In this document: one piece after another, positions 1 to 6,866 of the stretch
Numbering within the stretch: position 1 is the first letter of the stretch
How the letters are laid out: every line of letters starts with the position of its first letter
DNA from: Mariprofundales bacterium
GTDB taxonomy: Bacteria > Pseudomonadota > Zetaproteobacteria > Mariprofundales > S012-25
Direction of reading: 5' to 3'
DNA: 10,859 nt
Assembly: GCA_015487905.1 (NCBI GenBank)
Contig: WFOX01000195.1
Span: forward strand, 1 to 10,859
Notes under the pieces: generated by a model
What the model was told of the DNA's origin: nothing
The model's database searches: none
The model's input: the letters and a program-made list of their open reading frames with translations, nothing else
Position numbers and translations under genes: made by a program

Positions 1-2
1 GC

Positions 3-326
3 CGCCGCGAGGATCAGACGCATGCGGGCTGCTGGACATTGCCGGGCGGCAAGCGCGAGGCCGGGGAGACGCCGCTTGCCGCCGCCAGGCGCGAGCTTCG
101 CGAGGAAACGGGCCTTGTCGGCACGCGCTGGCGCTTTCTCGGCACGACGGTTTCCGGCCGCTGTCGCTTCTTCGTCTTCGCCTGCCAGGTAGAGCCCAGG
201 CGCATGGTGCCGGAGGCGCCCTTCCGCTGGGTGCATCCCGAAGAACTTGCGCACCTGCGCGCCCCGCCTGCGAACGGCATGATCTTCCGCCTCGTGCGCC
301 GCGCCTTACGCCGCCAGCAGGGCTGA
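3..326 (+). CDS. Nudix hydrolase, C-terminal part (5' end outside window)
   Basis: This is the last 107 codons of a Nudix-fold pyrophosphohydrolase. The frame is open to the left edge, so the true start lies outside the window. A complete Nudix box is visible (G-x5-E-x7-REL-x-EE-x-GL), spanning visible residues 16-38, with the metal-binding REL.EE core at residues 30-35. It is preceded by a typical GCWTLPGG strand. Nudix enzymes hydrolyse nucleoside diphosphates linked to another moiety, with Mg2+ bound at the box. The residues after the box (strands FFVFACQ and FRWVHPEEL) look like an ordinary small MutT/ADP-ribose-pyrophosphatase-type protein, but the substrate cannot be read from the sequence. 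The arginine-rich tail (RLVRRALRRQQG) is probably a final helix. It ends at TGA 324-326, 2 bp from the stop of the convergent membrane gene, with no terminator hairpin between them. Confidence 0.88.
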   Translation, partial: RREDQTHAGCWTLPGGKREAGETPLAAARRELREETGLVGTRWRFLGTTVSGRCRFFVFACQVEPRRMVPEAPFRWVHPEELAHLRAPPANGMIFRLVRRALRRQQG

Positions 327-328
327 GC

Positions 329-796
329 CTATCCAGCCTTTGCAGCCGCAGCTCCCGCATCGGGCTTGAGCCGCGCTTCCACGCTTCCGAGCACCGCGCC
401 ATAGACGAGGTGCAGCATCCATGTGGCAAGAGGCGCCATCCATCCCAAGCGCAACCCGAACAGCCCTGCGCCGGCCATCGGCATCACGACAAGCATCATG
501 AGCAGCCATGCACCTGTTGCGAAGATCATGCCGTGCTGCACAGGGCCGCCCGAAAGCCTGGGCTTAAGCCACGCATAGGTGGTGCCCCAGGAAACCGTGC
601 CAATCAAAAAGTGCAGCATCCACCCGATCGCAGGCGAAGCCGGCGTGCCGAGCATCGCATGGCTCATTTGCGTAAGCATATGGATCGCATTGAGCGCGGG
701 CATGAGGTTCATCATCGCCTTCATCACCATGAGCGCTGAAAGCACGAGCGTGGCCAAAAAACCGGCCGCCATCGCGCGCAAGTATGGGTTCGTCAT
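329..796 (-). CDS. Small four-helix inner-membrane protein, DUF6789-like
   Basis: A 155-residue hydrophobic protein with four probable membrane helices at about residues 6-28, 56-77, 88-110 and 118-139. It is unusually rich in methionine and contains several histidines (for example in the MKAMMNLMP and HMLTQMSHAM stretches). It resembles, from memory, the uncharacterised DUF6789 family of short membrane proteins; no catalytic motif is evident and I assign no function. The start is the ATG at 796-794 because a strong AAAGGAGG lies 6 nt upstream. An in-frame ATG at 802 touches that Shine-Dalgarno and cannot be the start. The gene lies 109 bp downstream of the peroxiredoxin and behind its terminator, so it probably has its own promoter in 797-853. 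The tail is Ala-rich (DAGAAAAKAG). It is convergent with the Nudix gene. Confidence 0.78.
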   Translation of the reverse strand: MTNPYLRAMAAGFLATLVLSALMVMKAMMNLMPALNAIHMLTQMSHAMLGTPASPAIGWMLHFLIGTVSWGTTYAWLKPRLSGGPVQHGMIFATGAWLLMMLVVMPMAGAGLFGLRLGWMAPLATWMLHLVYGAVLGSVEARLKPDAGAAAAKAG

Positions 797-802
797 CGCC
801 AT

Positions 803-810
803 CCTCCTTT
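803..810 (-). promoter_or_regulatory. Shine-Dalgarno that fixes the DUF6789-like start
   Basis: AAAGGAGG on the minus strand ends 6 nt before the ATG at 796. It also directly abuts the alternative ATG at 802, which rules that start out. Confidence 0.75.
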
Positions 811-853
811 CTGGGTTTGTCCATTCGTCGCACGAAGGCCAAGGCGATGACGC

Positions 854-884
854 AAAGAAAAGGGGCGGCCTAAAAGCCGCCCCC
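854..884 (-). terminator. Intrinsic terminator after the peroxiredoxin gene
   Basis: A perfect 8-bp all-GC inverted repeat (GGGGCGGC at 862-869 with GCCGCCCC at 876-883, 6-nt loop) is followed on the minus strand by TTTTCTTT (854-861). It begins about 22 nt after the peroxiredoxin stop. No T-run follows on the plus strand, so it should act only on leftward transcription. It separates the transporter/peroxiredoxin unit from the small membrane gene. Confidence 0.85.
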
Positions 885-905
885 ATGCGCATGCGCTTTC
901 GGCCC

Positions 906-1505
906 TTAGAGCTCGTCGGCGTGCTCGGCCAGGAACTTCGCGACACCCTCGGGTGTCGGCTCCATCGCGGGCTTGCCCTTTTCCCACTCGGCCGGACACA
1001 CCTCGCCGTGCTCCTCGTGGAACTGAAGCGCATCCACCATGCGGATCATCTCGTCAATGTTGCGCCCAAGCGGAAGGTCGTTGACGACCTGATGGCGCAC
1101 GATGCCCTCGCGGTCAATGAGGAACGAACCGCGATAGGCGACACCTTCAGGCGCCTCCACATCATAGGCGCGGCAGATCTCGTGCTTGACATCGGCAACG
1201 AGCGGATAGCGCACGGGGCCGATGCCGCCCTTGTTCACGGGCGTGTTGCGCCAAGCGATGTGCGTGTATTGCGAATCCACGGACACGCCGATCACCTGCG
1301 TATTGCGCTTTTCAAACTCCTCAATGCGATGGTCAAAGGCGATGATCTCGGTCGGACACACGAAGGTGAAGTCCAGCGGATAGAAGAAGAGCACCACATA
1401 TTTGCCGCGGTAGTCCGAAAGCGAAAAGTTTTCGTTGATGGAGCCGTCCGGCATCACCGCCGTGGCCGTAAAGTCCGGCGCATGCTTGCCCACGAGCACG
1501 CTCAT
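906..1505 (-). CDS. Typical 2-Cys peroxiredoxin (AhpC/Prx1 family)
   Basis: A 199-residue thiol peroxidase that reduces H2O2, organic peroxides or peroxynitrite in the cytoplasm. The peroxidatic cysteine is Cys50 in FTFVCPTE and the resolving cysteine is Cys170 in EVCPAEW, the spacing expected for a typical 2-Cys enzyme that forms an intersubunit disulfide. The GGIG segment (residues 93-96) associated with overoxidation-sensitive forms is present, but no YF motif is seen at the C-terminus (KFLAEHADEL). Length is standard. The start is fixed by AAAGGAGGA at 1512-1520, 6 nt upstream. The ATG overlaps the transporter stop as ATGA (1502-1505), so translation of the two is likely coupled. The reductant is not visible in the window; thioredoxin or a distant AhpF-like protein could serve. 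A strong intrinsic terminator follows the gene. Confidence 0.96.
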   Translation of the reverse strand: MSVLVGKHAPDFTATAVMPDGSINENFSLSDYRGKYVVLFFYPLDFTFVCPTEIIAFDHRIEEFEKRNTQVIGVSVDSQYTHIAWRNTPVNKGGIGPVRYPLVADVKHEICRAYDVEAPEGVAYRGSFLIDREGIVRHQVVNDLPLGRNIDEMIRMVDALQFHEEHGEVCPAEWEKGKPAMEPTPEGVAKFLAEHADEL

Positions 1506-2551
1506 GATCCTTCCTCCTTTGCTTGGAATGGGATTTCCGAGCCCATCTTAGGCTGTGTTTCCTCCAAGTCCACCCCTTGGTGGATGGGGTCTTTGCCGCC
1601 CGGCAATGTGAACTCCAAAAAGATCACACGCGCGCGCGGCGCGGCCTTGCGCACCTCGCCCTCAAGCTCGCGACGGATCGTATCCAGCCGCTGCATAAAG
1701 TGCGTAAGCTGCTTGATCTCCTCATCGCTGAGATGCTCAAACATGGCCTCTTCGCGCAGCTCCACCTCGGCCATGAGCAGCGAAAAATCCGGCGCCAGCA
1801 CGATGGAGTTCACGCGCTCCACGCGCTCCACCCGCGGATCCGCGCGCCAAACCTGCGCAGCAATGGCATTGAGATCAGCATCGGCATGGCTGATGAGATA
1901 GCCGCGGTTCAGATTGGCAAGAAACACAGCGAGCGCGCCCATGAGCAACCCGATGATGATCGCAGCCACCGGATCAAACCAGCCAAGCCCAAGGCGCTTG
2001 GCGAGAAAAATGCCAAGGGCGGCCACGGCCACGCCGACCACGGCCACGGAGTCCTCCACCATCACGGCCAAGGTCGTGGGATCACGGGTCTCGGTGAGCC
2101 ATTCGCGAAAGCTGCGGCCTGCTGCGCGCCGCTGGCGATTGAACTCGCGCACAGCAATCGCAAGGGTGACCGATTCCACAACGAAGGCCACGCCCAGAAT
2201 CACCAAAGAGCTCCAATGCATCGGCGCATGCGCGCCTGCAACAAGCTGCTCCAGTGCATGCATGATCGTGTAGCCGCCGCCGAGGAAAAAGATCGTGATC
2301 GCGGAAACGAGGCTCCAAAAATAGCGCTCTTGGCCGTAGCCGAACTGATGCTCGGCATCGGCGCGGCGCTTGGAGCGCTCAAGCCCCACCCACAAAAGCC
2401 CCTGATTGAGCGTGTCCGCCAACGAATGCAGCGCCTCAGCCAGCATGGCGCTGGATCCCGAAAGCGCAAAGCCCACGAACTTGGCCACGGTCACTAGCAC
2501 ATTGCCCACCACCGCGGCCATCACAGGCCCATGCGAACGCGCTTTATCCAT
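1502..2551 (-). CDS. Cation diffusion facilitator transporter, ZnT9/SLC30A9-like
   Basis: A 349-residue inner-membrane divalent cation/proton antiporter of the CDF family. The N-terminal two thirds carry the membrane helices. TM2 has the metal-site motif HSLAD (His42, Asp46) after GSSAMLAEA, followed by GYGQERYFWSL. The later site reads EDSVAVVG (Glu166, Asp167), where most CDF proteins have HxxxD. Together with RDPTTLAVM this matches the ZnT9-like branch rather than YiiP or CzcD. WFDPVAAIIIGLLMG (about 191-205) is the usual sixth helix. The soluble C-terminal domain (about 220-345) would be the cytoplasmic dimerisation domain. The substrate (Zn, Mn, Fe or Co) cannot be told. The start is the ATG at 2551, given AAAAGGAG 8 nt upstream; an ATG at 2581 would overlap the gloB start and lacks that spacing. 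The gene overlaps the peroxiredoxin by ATGA. Confidence 0.92.
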   Translation of the reverse strand: MDKARSHGPVMAAVVGNVLVTVAKFVGFALSGSSAMLAEALHSLADTLNQGLLWVGLERSKRRADAEHQFGYGQERYFWSLVSAITIFFLGGGYTIMHALEQLVAGAHAPMHWSSLVILGVAFVVESVTLAIAVREFNRQRRAAGRSFREWLTETRDPTTLAVMVEDSVAVVGVAVAALGIFLAKRLGLGWFDPVAAIIIGLLMGALAVFLANLNRGYLISHADADLNAIAAQVWRADPRVERVERVNSIVLAPDFSLLMAEVELREEAMFEHLSDEEIKQLTHFMQRLDTIRRELEGEVRKAAPRARVIFLEFTLPGGKDPIHQGVDLEETQPKMGSEIPFQAKEEGS

Positions 2552-2579
2552 CTGCGCTTCTCCTTTTAGCCTTGCTGCC
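2552..2579. promoter_or_regulatory. 28-bp spacer between divergent transporter and gloB starts
   Basis: The minus-strand Shine-Dalgarno AAAAGGAG of the transporter (2560-2567) fills much of this spacer. There is no room for two ordinary promoters, so at least one must lie inside the opposite gene. No Shine-Dalgarno precedes the gloB ATG at 2580, so gloB may be leaderless or weakly initiated. Confidence 0.45.
2560..2567 (-). promoter_or_regulatory. Shine-Dalgarno that fixes the transporter start
   Basis: AAAAGGAG on the minus strand lies 8 nt upstream of the ATG at 2551 and inside the reading frame of the longer alternative start at 2581. This favours the shorter 349-residue protein. Confidence 0.7.
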
Positions 2580-3374
2580 ATGCAGGTTGTGGATCATCAA
2601 GGATTCCGCGTCGCCATCGCGCCCGCGCTTGCGGACAACTACATCTACCTCGTGCACGCCCAAGGCGCGGATGCGGCGCTCGTCGTGGACCCGGCGCAAG
2701 CCGAGCCTGCTTTGGCTGCGGCGCAGGCGCTTGGCGTGCGCATCGCTTATGTGCTCAACACGCACCACCACTGGGACCACACAGGCGGCAACCACGCCTT
2801 GCGCAGGGCCGCAGGCGCCGAAGTCCTCGGCCCCGCCCACGAAGCGATCCCTGCGCGCACGCACGGCCTTGTGGGCGGAGAAACCTTGCATCTCGCCGGC
2901 TTGCAGGTAGAGGTGCTTTCCGTGCCCGGGCACACGCGCGGGCATCTCGCGTTTCGCATCGGCGATGCGTTGTTTTCGGGCGATACATTGTTTCTTGCAG
3001 GATGCGGAAGGCTCTTTGAGGGCACGCCCGCTGAGATGTGGGCATCGCTTGCGCGCCTTGCCCGGCTTCCCGCAACCACGCGCATCTATTGCGCGCACGA
3101 ATACACGCTTGCGAACCTCCGCTTTGCCGCATCGCTCGGCTCGCCGCGCACGAACGAAGTGCGCGCGCGCTTGCAAAAGCTGCAACATCTCCGCGCGCAG
3201 GGGCGTGCCAGTGTGCCGGGGCGCCTTGATGAAGAACACCGCACCAATCCCTTTCTCTGGCCGCTGGATGCAAGCATGCGGGCATGGATCGCCAAGCGCT
3301 TCGGCGTGGATGCGGACGATCCCATAGCCTGCTTTGCGGCGCTGCGGCGCGCGAAGGATCGCTATCGCGGATAA
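2580..3374 (+). CDS. gloB: Hydroxyacylglutathione hydrolase (glyoxalase II)
   Basis: A 264-residue metallo-beta-lactamase-fold enzyme that hydrolyses S-lactoylglutathione to lactate and glutathione, the second step of methylglyoxal detoxification in the cytosol. The binuclear metal site is complete: THHHWDH (His62, His64, Asp66, His67), His118 in PGHTRGH, Asp135 in SGDTLF and His173 in CAHEYT. GCGRLFEGT (141-149) and EEHRTNPFL (218-226) are glyoxalase II signatures that separate it from generic MBL-fold hydrolases. Length is normal. The start ATG places the ADNYIYLV strand about 18 residues in, as usual for the family. No Shine-Dalgarno is visible, and a GTG three codons on is the only near alternative. 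It diverges from the transporter and ends 8 bp before the mutL stop. Confidence 0.96.
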   Translation: MQVVDHQGFRVAIAPALADNYIYLVHAQGADAALVVDPAQAEPALAAAQALGVRIAYVLNTHHHWDHTGGNHALRRAAGAEVLGPAHEAIPARTHGLVGGETLHLAGLQVEVLSVPGHTRGHLAFRIGDALFSGDTLFLAGCGRLFEGTPAEMWASLARLARLPATTRIYCAHEYTLANLRFAASLGSPRTNEVRARLQKLQHLRAQGRASVPGRLDEEHRTNPFLWPLDASMRAWIAKRFGVDADDPIACFAALRRAKDRYRG

Positions 3375-3382
3375 CTCCTCGC

Positions 3383-5104
3383 TCATCGGTGGAACCAGCG
3401 CTCCATCTCCGCGAGCGAAAACCGCACGAAGGTGGGCCGGCCGTGGTTGCAGCGCGCGATGTTGGGCGTATCAGCCATCTCATCCAGCAAGGCCTGCATC
3501 TCCGCAATGGACAAGCGCCGACCGAACTTGATCGCCGCGCGGCAAGCGCGATCGGCGAACCACTTGCGCAAAAGCCCCATGCCAAGCGCGCCTTCGCCCC
3601 CTTCCGCAAGCGCGCGCACGGCCTCACGCACGAGCTGCAACGGATCTTCATCGGCAAGCGGCGCCGGCACAGCGAGGATGCGCCAAGCGCCATCGCCGCG
3701 CGCCTCCAGCACGAACCCCAGCGCCTGCAACGCATCCTGGCGCGCATCCAAAAGCGCGCCCTCCCCTGGCTCAGGCCGCCAATGCACCTCCAGCGCGAGA
3801 TGTTGCGCAGGAATGCGGCCCTTCGCGAGCGCCCGTTTCATGCGCTCAAACACGATGCGCTCGTGCGCCGCGTGTTGATCCACGATGACAAGCCCATCTT
3901 CGGTCTCGGCAAGCACGAAGCGTTCATGAAGCTGCGCAAGCGCGCGCCCGAAGCGCGTAGGTTGTTGCCCCTCCCCCCAAGCGCTTGCTTCGCGCGCCTC
4001 CAAAAGCGCCGTTTGCACGGCATCTAGCCCAGGATAGCGCACCACGGGCTTGGCGGCGGCGGAAATACGCGCCGGGGCCTCTTCTTGGGGGCTGGGCGCA
4101 TGGGAAGAAGGTGTGCGCCCCAGCACATCCAAGGCCTTGCGCGCGCAGGCGGCAACGGCGGCGCGCACATCCTGAGGCTTGGCAAAGCGCACCTCGCGTT
4201 TCGTGGGATGGACATTCACATCCACGAGCTTGGCATCCAACACGATCCACACCACCCCCACTGGATACCGCTCGCCCTCCGTGAGATCCCGATAGGCGGC
4301 GCGCAAAGCGGCCGCAAGCATGCGATCCTTGATCGGCCTGCCATTGACGATGAACCAAAGCCGCGCGGCGTCGCGGCGTGCAAGCGCGGGGTGGCCGAAG
4401 CAGCCCACGACCTGCACGCCATGTTGCGCGTGCTCGGCAAAGGCGTGTGCGCGCGCAAAGTCCGCGCCGAGCACCGCGCAGGCGCGTGCGCGCGCATCTT
4501 GCACGGGCACATCCAAGCGCACGCGCCCGTCCATCTCCAAGCGCAGCGCAACATGCGGATGCGCAAGCGCAAGCGCCCGCACGGTCTCCACGATCCAGGC
4601 CTCCTCGGTGGCCGGCGCGCGCAAAAAGCGCCGTCGCGCCGGCGTGTTGAAGAACAAATCGCGCACGATGATGCGCGTGCCGCGCCTGGGCGGCGCCGGC
4701 CGCACGAGCGCCTCCGTGCCGCCCTCGCAGATCGCCTCCACCCCTTCTGCGGCGCCGAGAAGCGCCGTGTGCAGGCGCACGCGCGCCACCCCCGCGATGG
4801 CCGCAAGCGCCTCGCCGCGAAAGCCGCATGTTTCCACGCGCAAAAGATCCTCTTCGCGCCGAATCTTGCTTGTGGCATGGCGCACGAACGCAAGCCGTGC
4901 GTCTTCGGCGTCCATGCCGCAGCCGTCGTCGTCCACCTCAATGCGCGTGATCCCGGCTTTGGCCACGCGCACGACGATGCGGCTTGCATGCGCATCCACG
5001 CTGTTCTCCACGAGTTCCTTCACGACCGAGGCAGGCCGCTCCACGACCTCGCCGGCCGCGATCTTGCGCACGAGATGTTCGGAAAGCCTCTGAATGCGCG
5101 GCAT
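3383..5104 (-). CDS. mutL: DNA mismatch repair protein MutL (endonuclease type)
   Basis: A 573-residue MutL, the matchmaker linking MutS mismatch recognition to strand incision. The N-terminal GHKL ATPase domain (about 1-330) has IAAGEVVERPASVVKELVEN (catalytic Glu30, Asn34), DDDGCGM (58-64), CGFRGEAL (93-100) and NVHPTKREVRF (297-307). A short Pro/Ala linker (about 331-385) leads to the C-terminal dimerisation domain. That domain carries the metal-binding endonuclease motif DQHA-x2-E-x4-E (Asp409 to Glu420), the ACRAAI segment (519-524) and CNHGRP (552-557). An intact DQHA motif means this MutL is expected to nick DNA itself, as in organisms without MutH. The ATG at 5104 directly abuts the TAG of the upstream hydroxylase gene with zero spacing. 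No strong Shine-Dalgarno is seen, so coupled translation is likely. It is the last gene of the six-gene minus-strand unit. Confidence 0.98.
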   Translation of the reverse strand: MPRIQRLSEHLVRKIAAGEVVERPASVVKELVENSVDAHASRIVVRVAKAGITRIEVDDDGCGMDAEDARLAFVRHATSKIRREEDLLRVETCGFRGEALAAIAGVARVRLHTALLGAAEGVEAICEGGTEALVRPAPPRRGTRIIVRDLFFNTPARRRFLRAPATEEAWIVETVRALALAHPHVALRLEMDGRVRLDVPVQDARARACAVLGADFARAHAFAEHAQHGVQVVGCFGHPALARRDAARLWFIVNGRPIKDRMLAAALRAAYRDLTEGERYPVGVVWIVLDAKLVDVNVHPTKREVRFAKPQDVRAAVAACARKALDVLGRTPSSHAPSPQEEAPARISAAAKPVVRYPGLDAVQTALLEAREASAWGEGQQPTRFGRALAQLHERFVLAETEDGLVIVDQHAAHERIVFERMKRALAKGRIPAQHLALEVHWRPEPGEGALLDARQDALQALGFVLEARGDGAWRILAVPAPLADEDPLQLVREAVRALAEGGEGALGMGLLRKWFADRACRAAIKFGRRLSIAEMQALLDEMADTPNIARCNHGRPTFVRFSLAEMERWFHR

Positions 5105-6310
5105 CTAGCGCCAAATCAGCGGAAGATCGGTGGCAAGCCCCGCGGCATAGCGCATGGCAAGAACCTTCACGGGCACGAGGTTGTGAAAAAGCGATAGCCC
5201 CAGTGCGCGCAGGGCCGAAACCCCAGGCCAACGCAGCGAAAAGAACTGGTGCAGCCCCTCCAACCCCGCAAGCGCAAGGCCGATGTCCGCCACCCTGCGG
5301 TCGCGATAGCGCGCAAGCACCTCCATGGCGCCGAGATCCTCGCCAAGCGCCTGCGCGCGCGAAAGCTCGTCCGCAAGCGCAAGCGCATCGCGGATGCCGA
5401 GGTTCGCCCCAAGCCCCGCAAGCGGATGCACAAGATGCGCCGCATCGCCGATCAGCGCTGCGCGCGGGCGCACCCAATGCGCGGCCACAGCGCGCGCAAG
5501 CGGGAAGGCCGCGCGCGCGCCGACCTCCACGAGACCGCCCGCGATCGGCCCGAGCGCCTCCGCAAGCGCTTGCGAAAACGCGGCATCGTCCATGCGCATG
5601 AGCCGCTCCGCCAAGCCATCGCTTGCGCTCCAAACGATGGAAGCCAAGCGCTCCTCTTCTCCAGCCAGCGGCAAAAGCGCAAGCGGCCCCGTCGGGAAAA
5701 AGCGTTGGTAAGCGATGCCGCGATGCGGCTCGGCCAAGCGCACCGTGGCCGTGATGCCGCCCTGCCTATAGGAACGCCCAAGCCAGGCAACATCCAGTTG
5801 TCTGCGCAGCCATGAGCGCGCACCGTCCGCCCCGACGACGAGTTGCGCCTGCACGCATGCACCGCTTGCAAGCCGAAGCCTTGCGGCGTCCAATCCGCAC
5901 TCCAGCGCTTCCGGCGCATCCAGCAGCCATCTCGCACCCAGCGCCTCGGCGCGCGCGCGCAACGCCGCAACGAGATGACGGTTTTCTATGACGGCCCCCA
6001 GCGCAGGCGCATCCAGCTCGGCCGCATGCATCTCCATGCCGCCTGCGGCCTCTCCTTCCCATATCTGCATCGCGCGCACGCTTGCAGCTTGCTCGGCCGG
6101 CCAAGCGCCGAGCTTTTCCAATGCCTGCACAACGCCTAAGCAAAGCGTGGAAACGCGGCAATCACGCCCCAACGACAAAAACGGCTTGGGCTGCGCGCGC
6201 TCCACGACGAGCACCGCAACCCCTGCATCGGCCAGCGCCACAGCAAGCGTGCCACCCGTGATGCCGCCGCCGATGATTACGACTTCGCTGGTGTGAAGCT
6301 GCTCGGACAT
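5105..6310 (-). CDS. UbiH/UbiF/COQ6-family FAD-dependent ubiquinone hydroxylase
   Basis: A 401-residue flavoprotein monooxygenase expected to hydroxylate the aromatic ring of a ubiquinone precursor at the inner membrane. The N-terminal Rossmann FAD motif is IIGGGITGG (12-20), ending in the acidic LVVER. The class A monooxygenase DG motif is VGADGARSWLRR (159-170). The GD motif plus the UbiH/COQ6 signature is ALIGDAAHLVHPLAGLGANLG (split at 285-305). In that signature Leu300 sits where family members usually have Gln. The C-terminal helix-rich part (LHQFFSLRWPGVSALRALGL) is typical for membrane-associated Ubi hydroxylases. Which ring position it acts on (C1, C5 or C6) cannot be decided from one paralogue. 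The ATG at 6310 lies 2 nt after the preceding stop, with GGAG 8 nt before it. Its TAG abuts the mutL ATG. Confidence 0.92.
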   Translation of the reverse strand: MSEQLHTSEVVIIGGGITGGTLAVALADAGVAVLVVERAQPKPFLSLGRDCRVSTLCLGVVQALEKLGAWPAEQAASVRAMQIWEGEAAGGMEMHAAELDAPALGAVIENRHLVAALRARAEALGARWLLDAPEALECGLDAARLRLASGACVQAQLVVGADGARSWLRRQLDVAWLGRSYRQGGITATVRLAEPHRGIAYQRFFPTGPLALLPLAGEEERLASIVWSASDGLAERLMRMDDAAFSQALAEALGPIAGGLVEVGARAAFPLARAVAAHWVRPRAALIGDAAHLVHPLAGLGANLGIRDALALADELSRAQALGEDLGAMEVLARYRDRRVADIGLALAGLEGLHQFFSLRWPGVSALRALGLSLFHNLVPVKVLAMRYAAGLATDLPLIWR

Positions 6311-6312
6311 GT

Positions 6313-6588
6313 TCAGCGCTCCAGCGCGCGCTTGCGCTGCATGCGATGGTGCCAAAAGATCCAACCGTCCACGATCACGCCCAGCACGGCGAGCGCAACC
6401 AGCGTCCAATGCGGCCACATGGTTTGCTCCGCGAGCATCTCAAGCCCGCCGCCGATACCAAACCATCCCAACACGATCACCACGAGCACGCCGTTGCCGC
6501 CCACCACAAGCACGAGCATCACGCTCGTCCAAAGCGCGGAAACCAAAAGCGCGAGATTGGAACGCGACCCCGGCGGTTTCAGCGCCAC
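6313..6588 (-). CDS. Small membrane protein of unknown function, GTG start
   Basis: A 91-residue hydrophobic protein not recognised as any named family. Probable membrane segments lie at about residues 12-29, 33-48 and 61-79, the last rich in Trp and followed by a His/Arg-rich basic tail (HHRMQRKRALER). A Gly-rich turn (FGIGGGLEM) joins the second segment to a short amphipathic loop. The start is a GTG at 6588, 2 nt after the stop of the lipoprotein gene, with GGAG 8 nt upstream. It stops 2 nt before the hydroxylase ATG. These tight junctions on both sides, plus the absence of an alternative open frame, argue that it is a real gene of the operon. Basic flanks suggest the C-terminus is cytoplasmic. 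I assign no function. Confidence 0.75.
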   Translation of the reverse strand: MALKPPGSRSNLALLVSALWTSVMLVLVVGGNGVLVVIVLGWFGIGGGLEMLAEQTMWPHWTLVALAVLGVIVDGWIFWHHRMQRKRALER

Positions 6589-6590
6589 GC

Positions 6591-6866
6591 CTAACGCTCC
6601 ACGCGCACGACTCTTCCCGCCTCATCCAGATAGACGATCACGCGACGCTTGCGCATCTCGCCATGCTGCTTGCGCAGCTCCACATAGACAAGCCGATGCG
6701 GATGCAAGCGATCCGCATAGACGGGCGCGCCGAGCAGCTCCACGACCTCCGCGCGCGTCATCCCAGGGGCAATCGCCTGCACCTTCTCGGCATCCAATAC
6801 ATTGCCCTGCATGAGCGGCTCGTGCGCGCAGCCTGCCAGCACCAACGCCGCCACAAGCCGCTTCAT
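6591..6866 (-). CDS. BamE/SmpA-OmlA-like outer-membrane lipoprotein
   Basis: A 91-residue lipoprotein. The signal peptide MKRLVAALVLAGC ends in a lipobox (LAGC, lipidated Cys13) with no Asp at +2, which fits outer-membrane sorting. The mature part has the BamE/OmlA pattern: QGNVLDAEKV (20-29), APGMTRAEVVELLGAP (33-48), a YVELRKQ strand (61-67) and a final VIVYLDEAGRVVRVE strand. BamE is an accessory of the BAM beta-barrel assembly machine. The protein is shorter than E. coli BamE (about 113 residues), so it may be a divergent or minimal member rather than the principal BamE. The ATG at 6866 overlaps the hldD stop as ATGA (6863-6866), with GGGAG just upstream. The codon four positions earlier is discarded because the lipoprotein signal begins at MKR. 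Confidence 0.85.
   Translation of the reverse strand: MKRLVAALVLAGCAHEPLMQGNVLDAEKVQAIAPGMTRAEVVELLGAPVYADRLHPHRLVYVELRKQHGEMRKRRVIVYLDEAGRVVRVER

Noticed and set aside
887..896. Perfect 10-bp palindrome GCGCATGCGC near the peroxiredoxin stop
   Set aside because: Such words are common in this sequence and it sits just before the terminator stem. Nothing supports an operator.
579..1901. Long open plus-strand frame (440 codons) opposite the peroxiredoxin and transporter
   Set aside because: It reads antisense through two genes with complete family motifs, and its translation resembles no protein. It is open only because of GC-rich codon bias.
2552..2581. Ten-residue N-terminal extension of the transporter from the ATG at 2581
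   Set aside because: The AAAAGGAG Shine-Dalgarno lies inside this stretch and serves the ATG at 2551. The longer start would also overlap the gloB ATG.
3375..3382. Possible terminator between the convergent gloB and mutL ends
   Set aside because: The 8-bp gap has no inverted repeat or T-run, and none is visible in the immediate flanks.
4085..5197. Long open plus-strand frame (370 codons) opposite mutL
   Set aside because: His/Arg-rich shadow of MutL coding sequence, with no recognisable domain or ribosome site.
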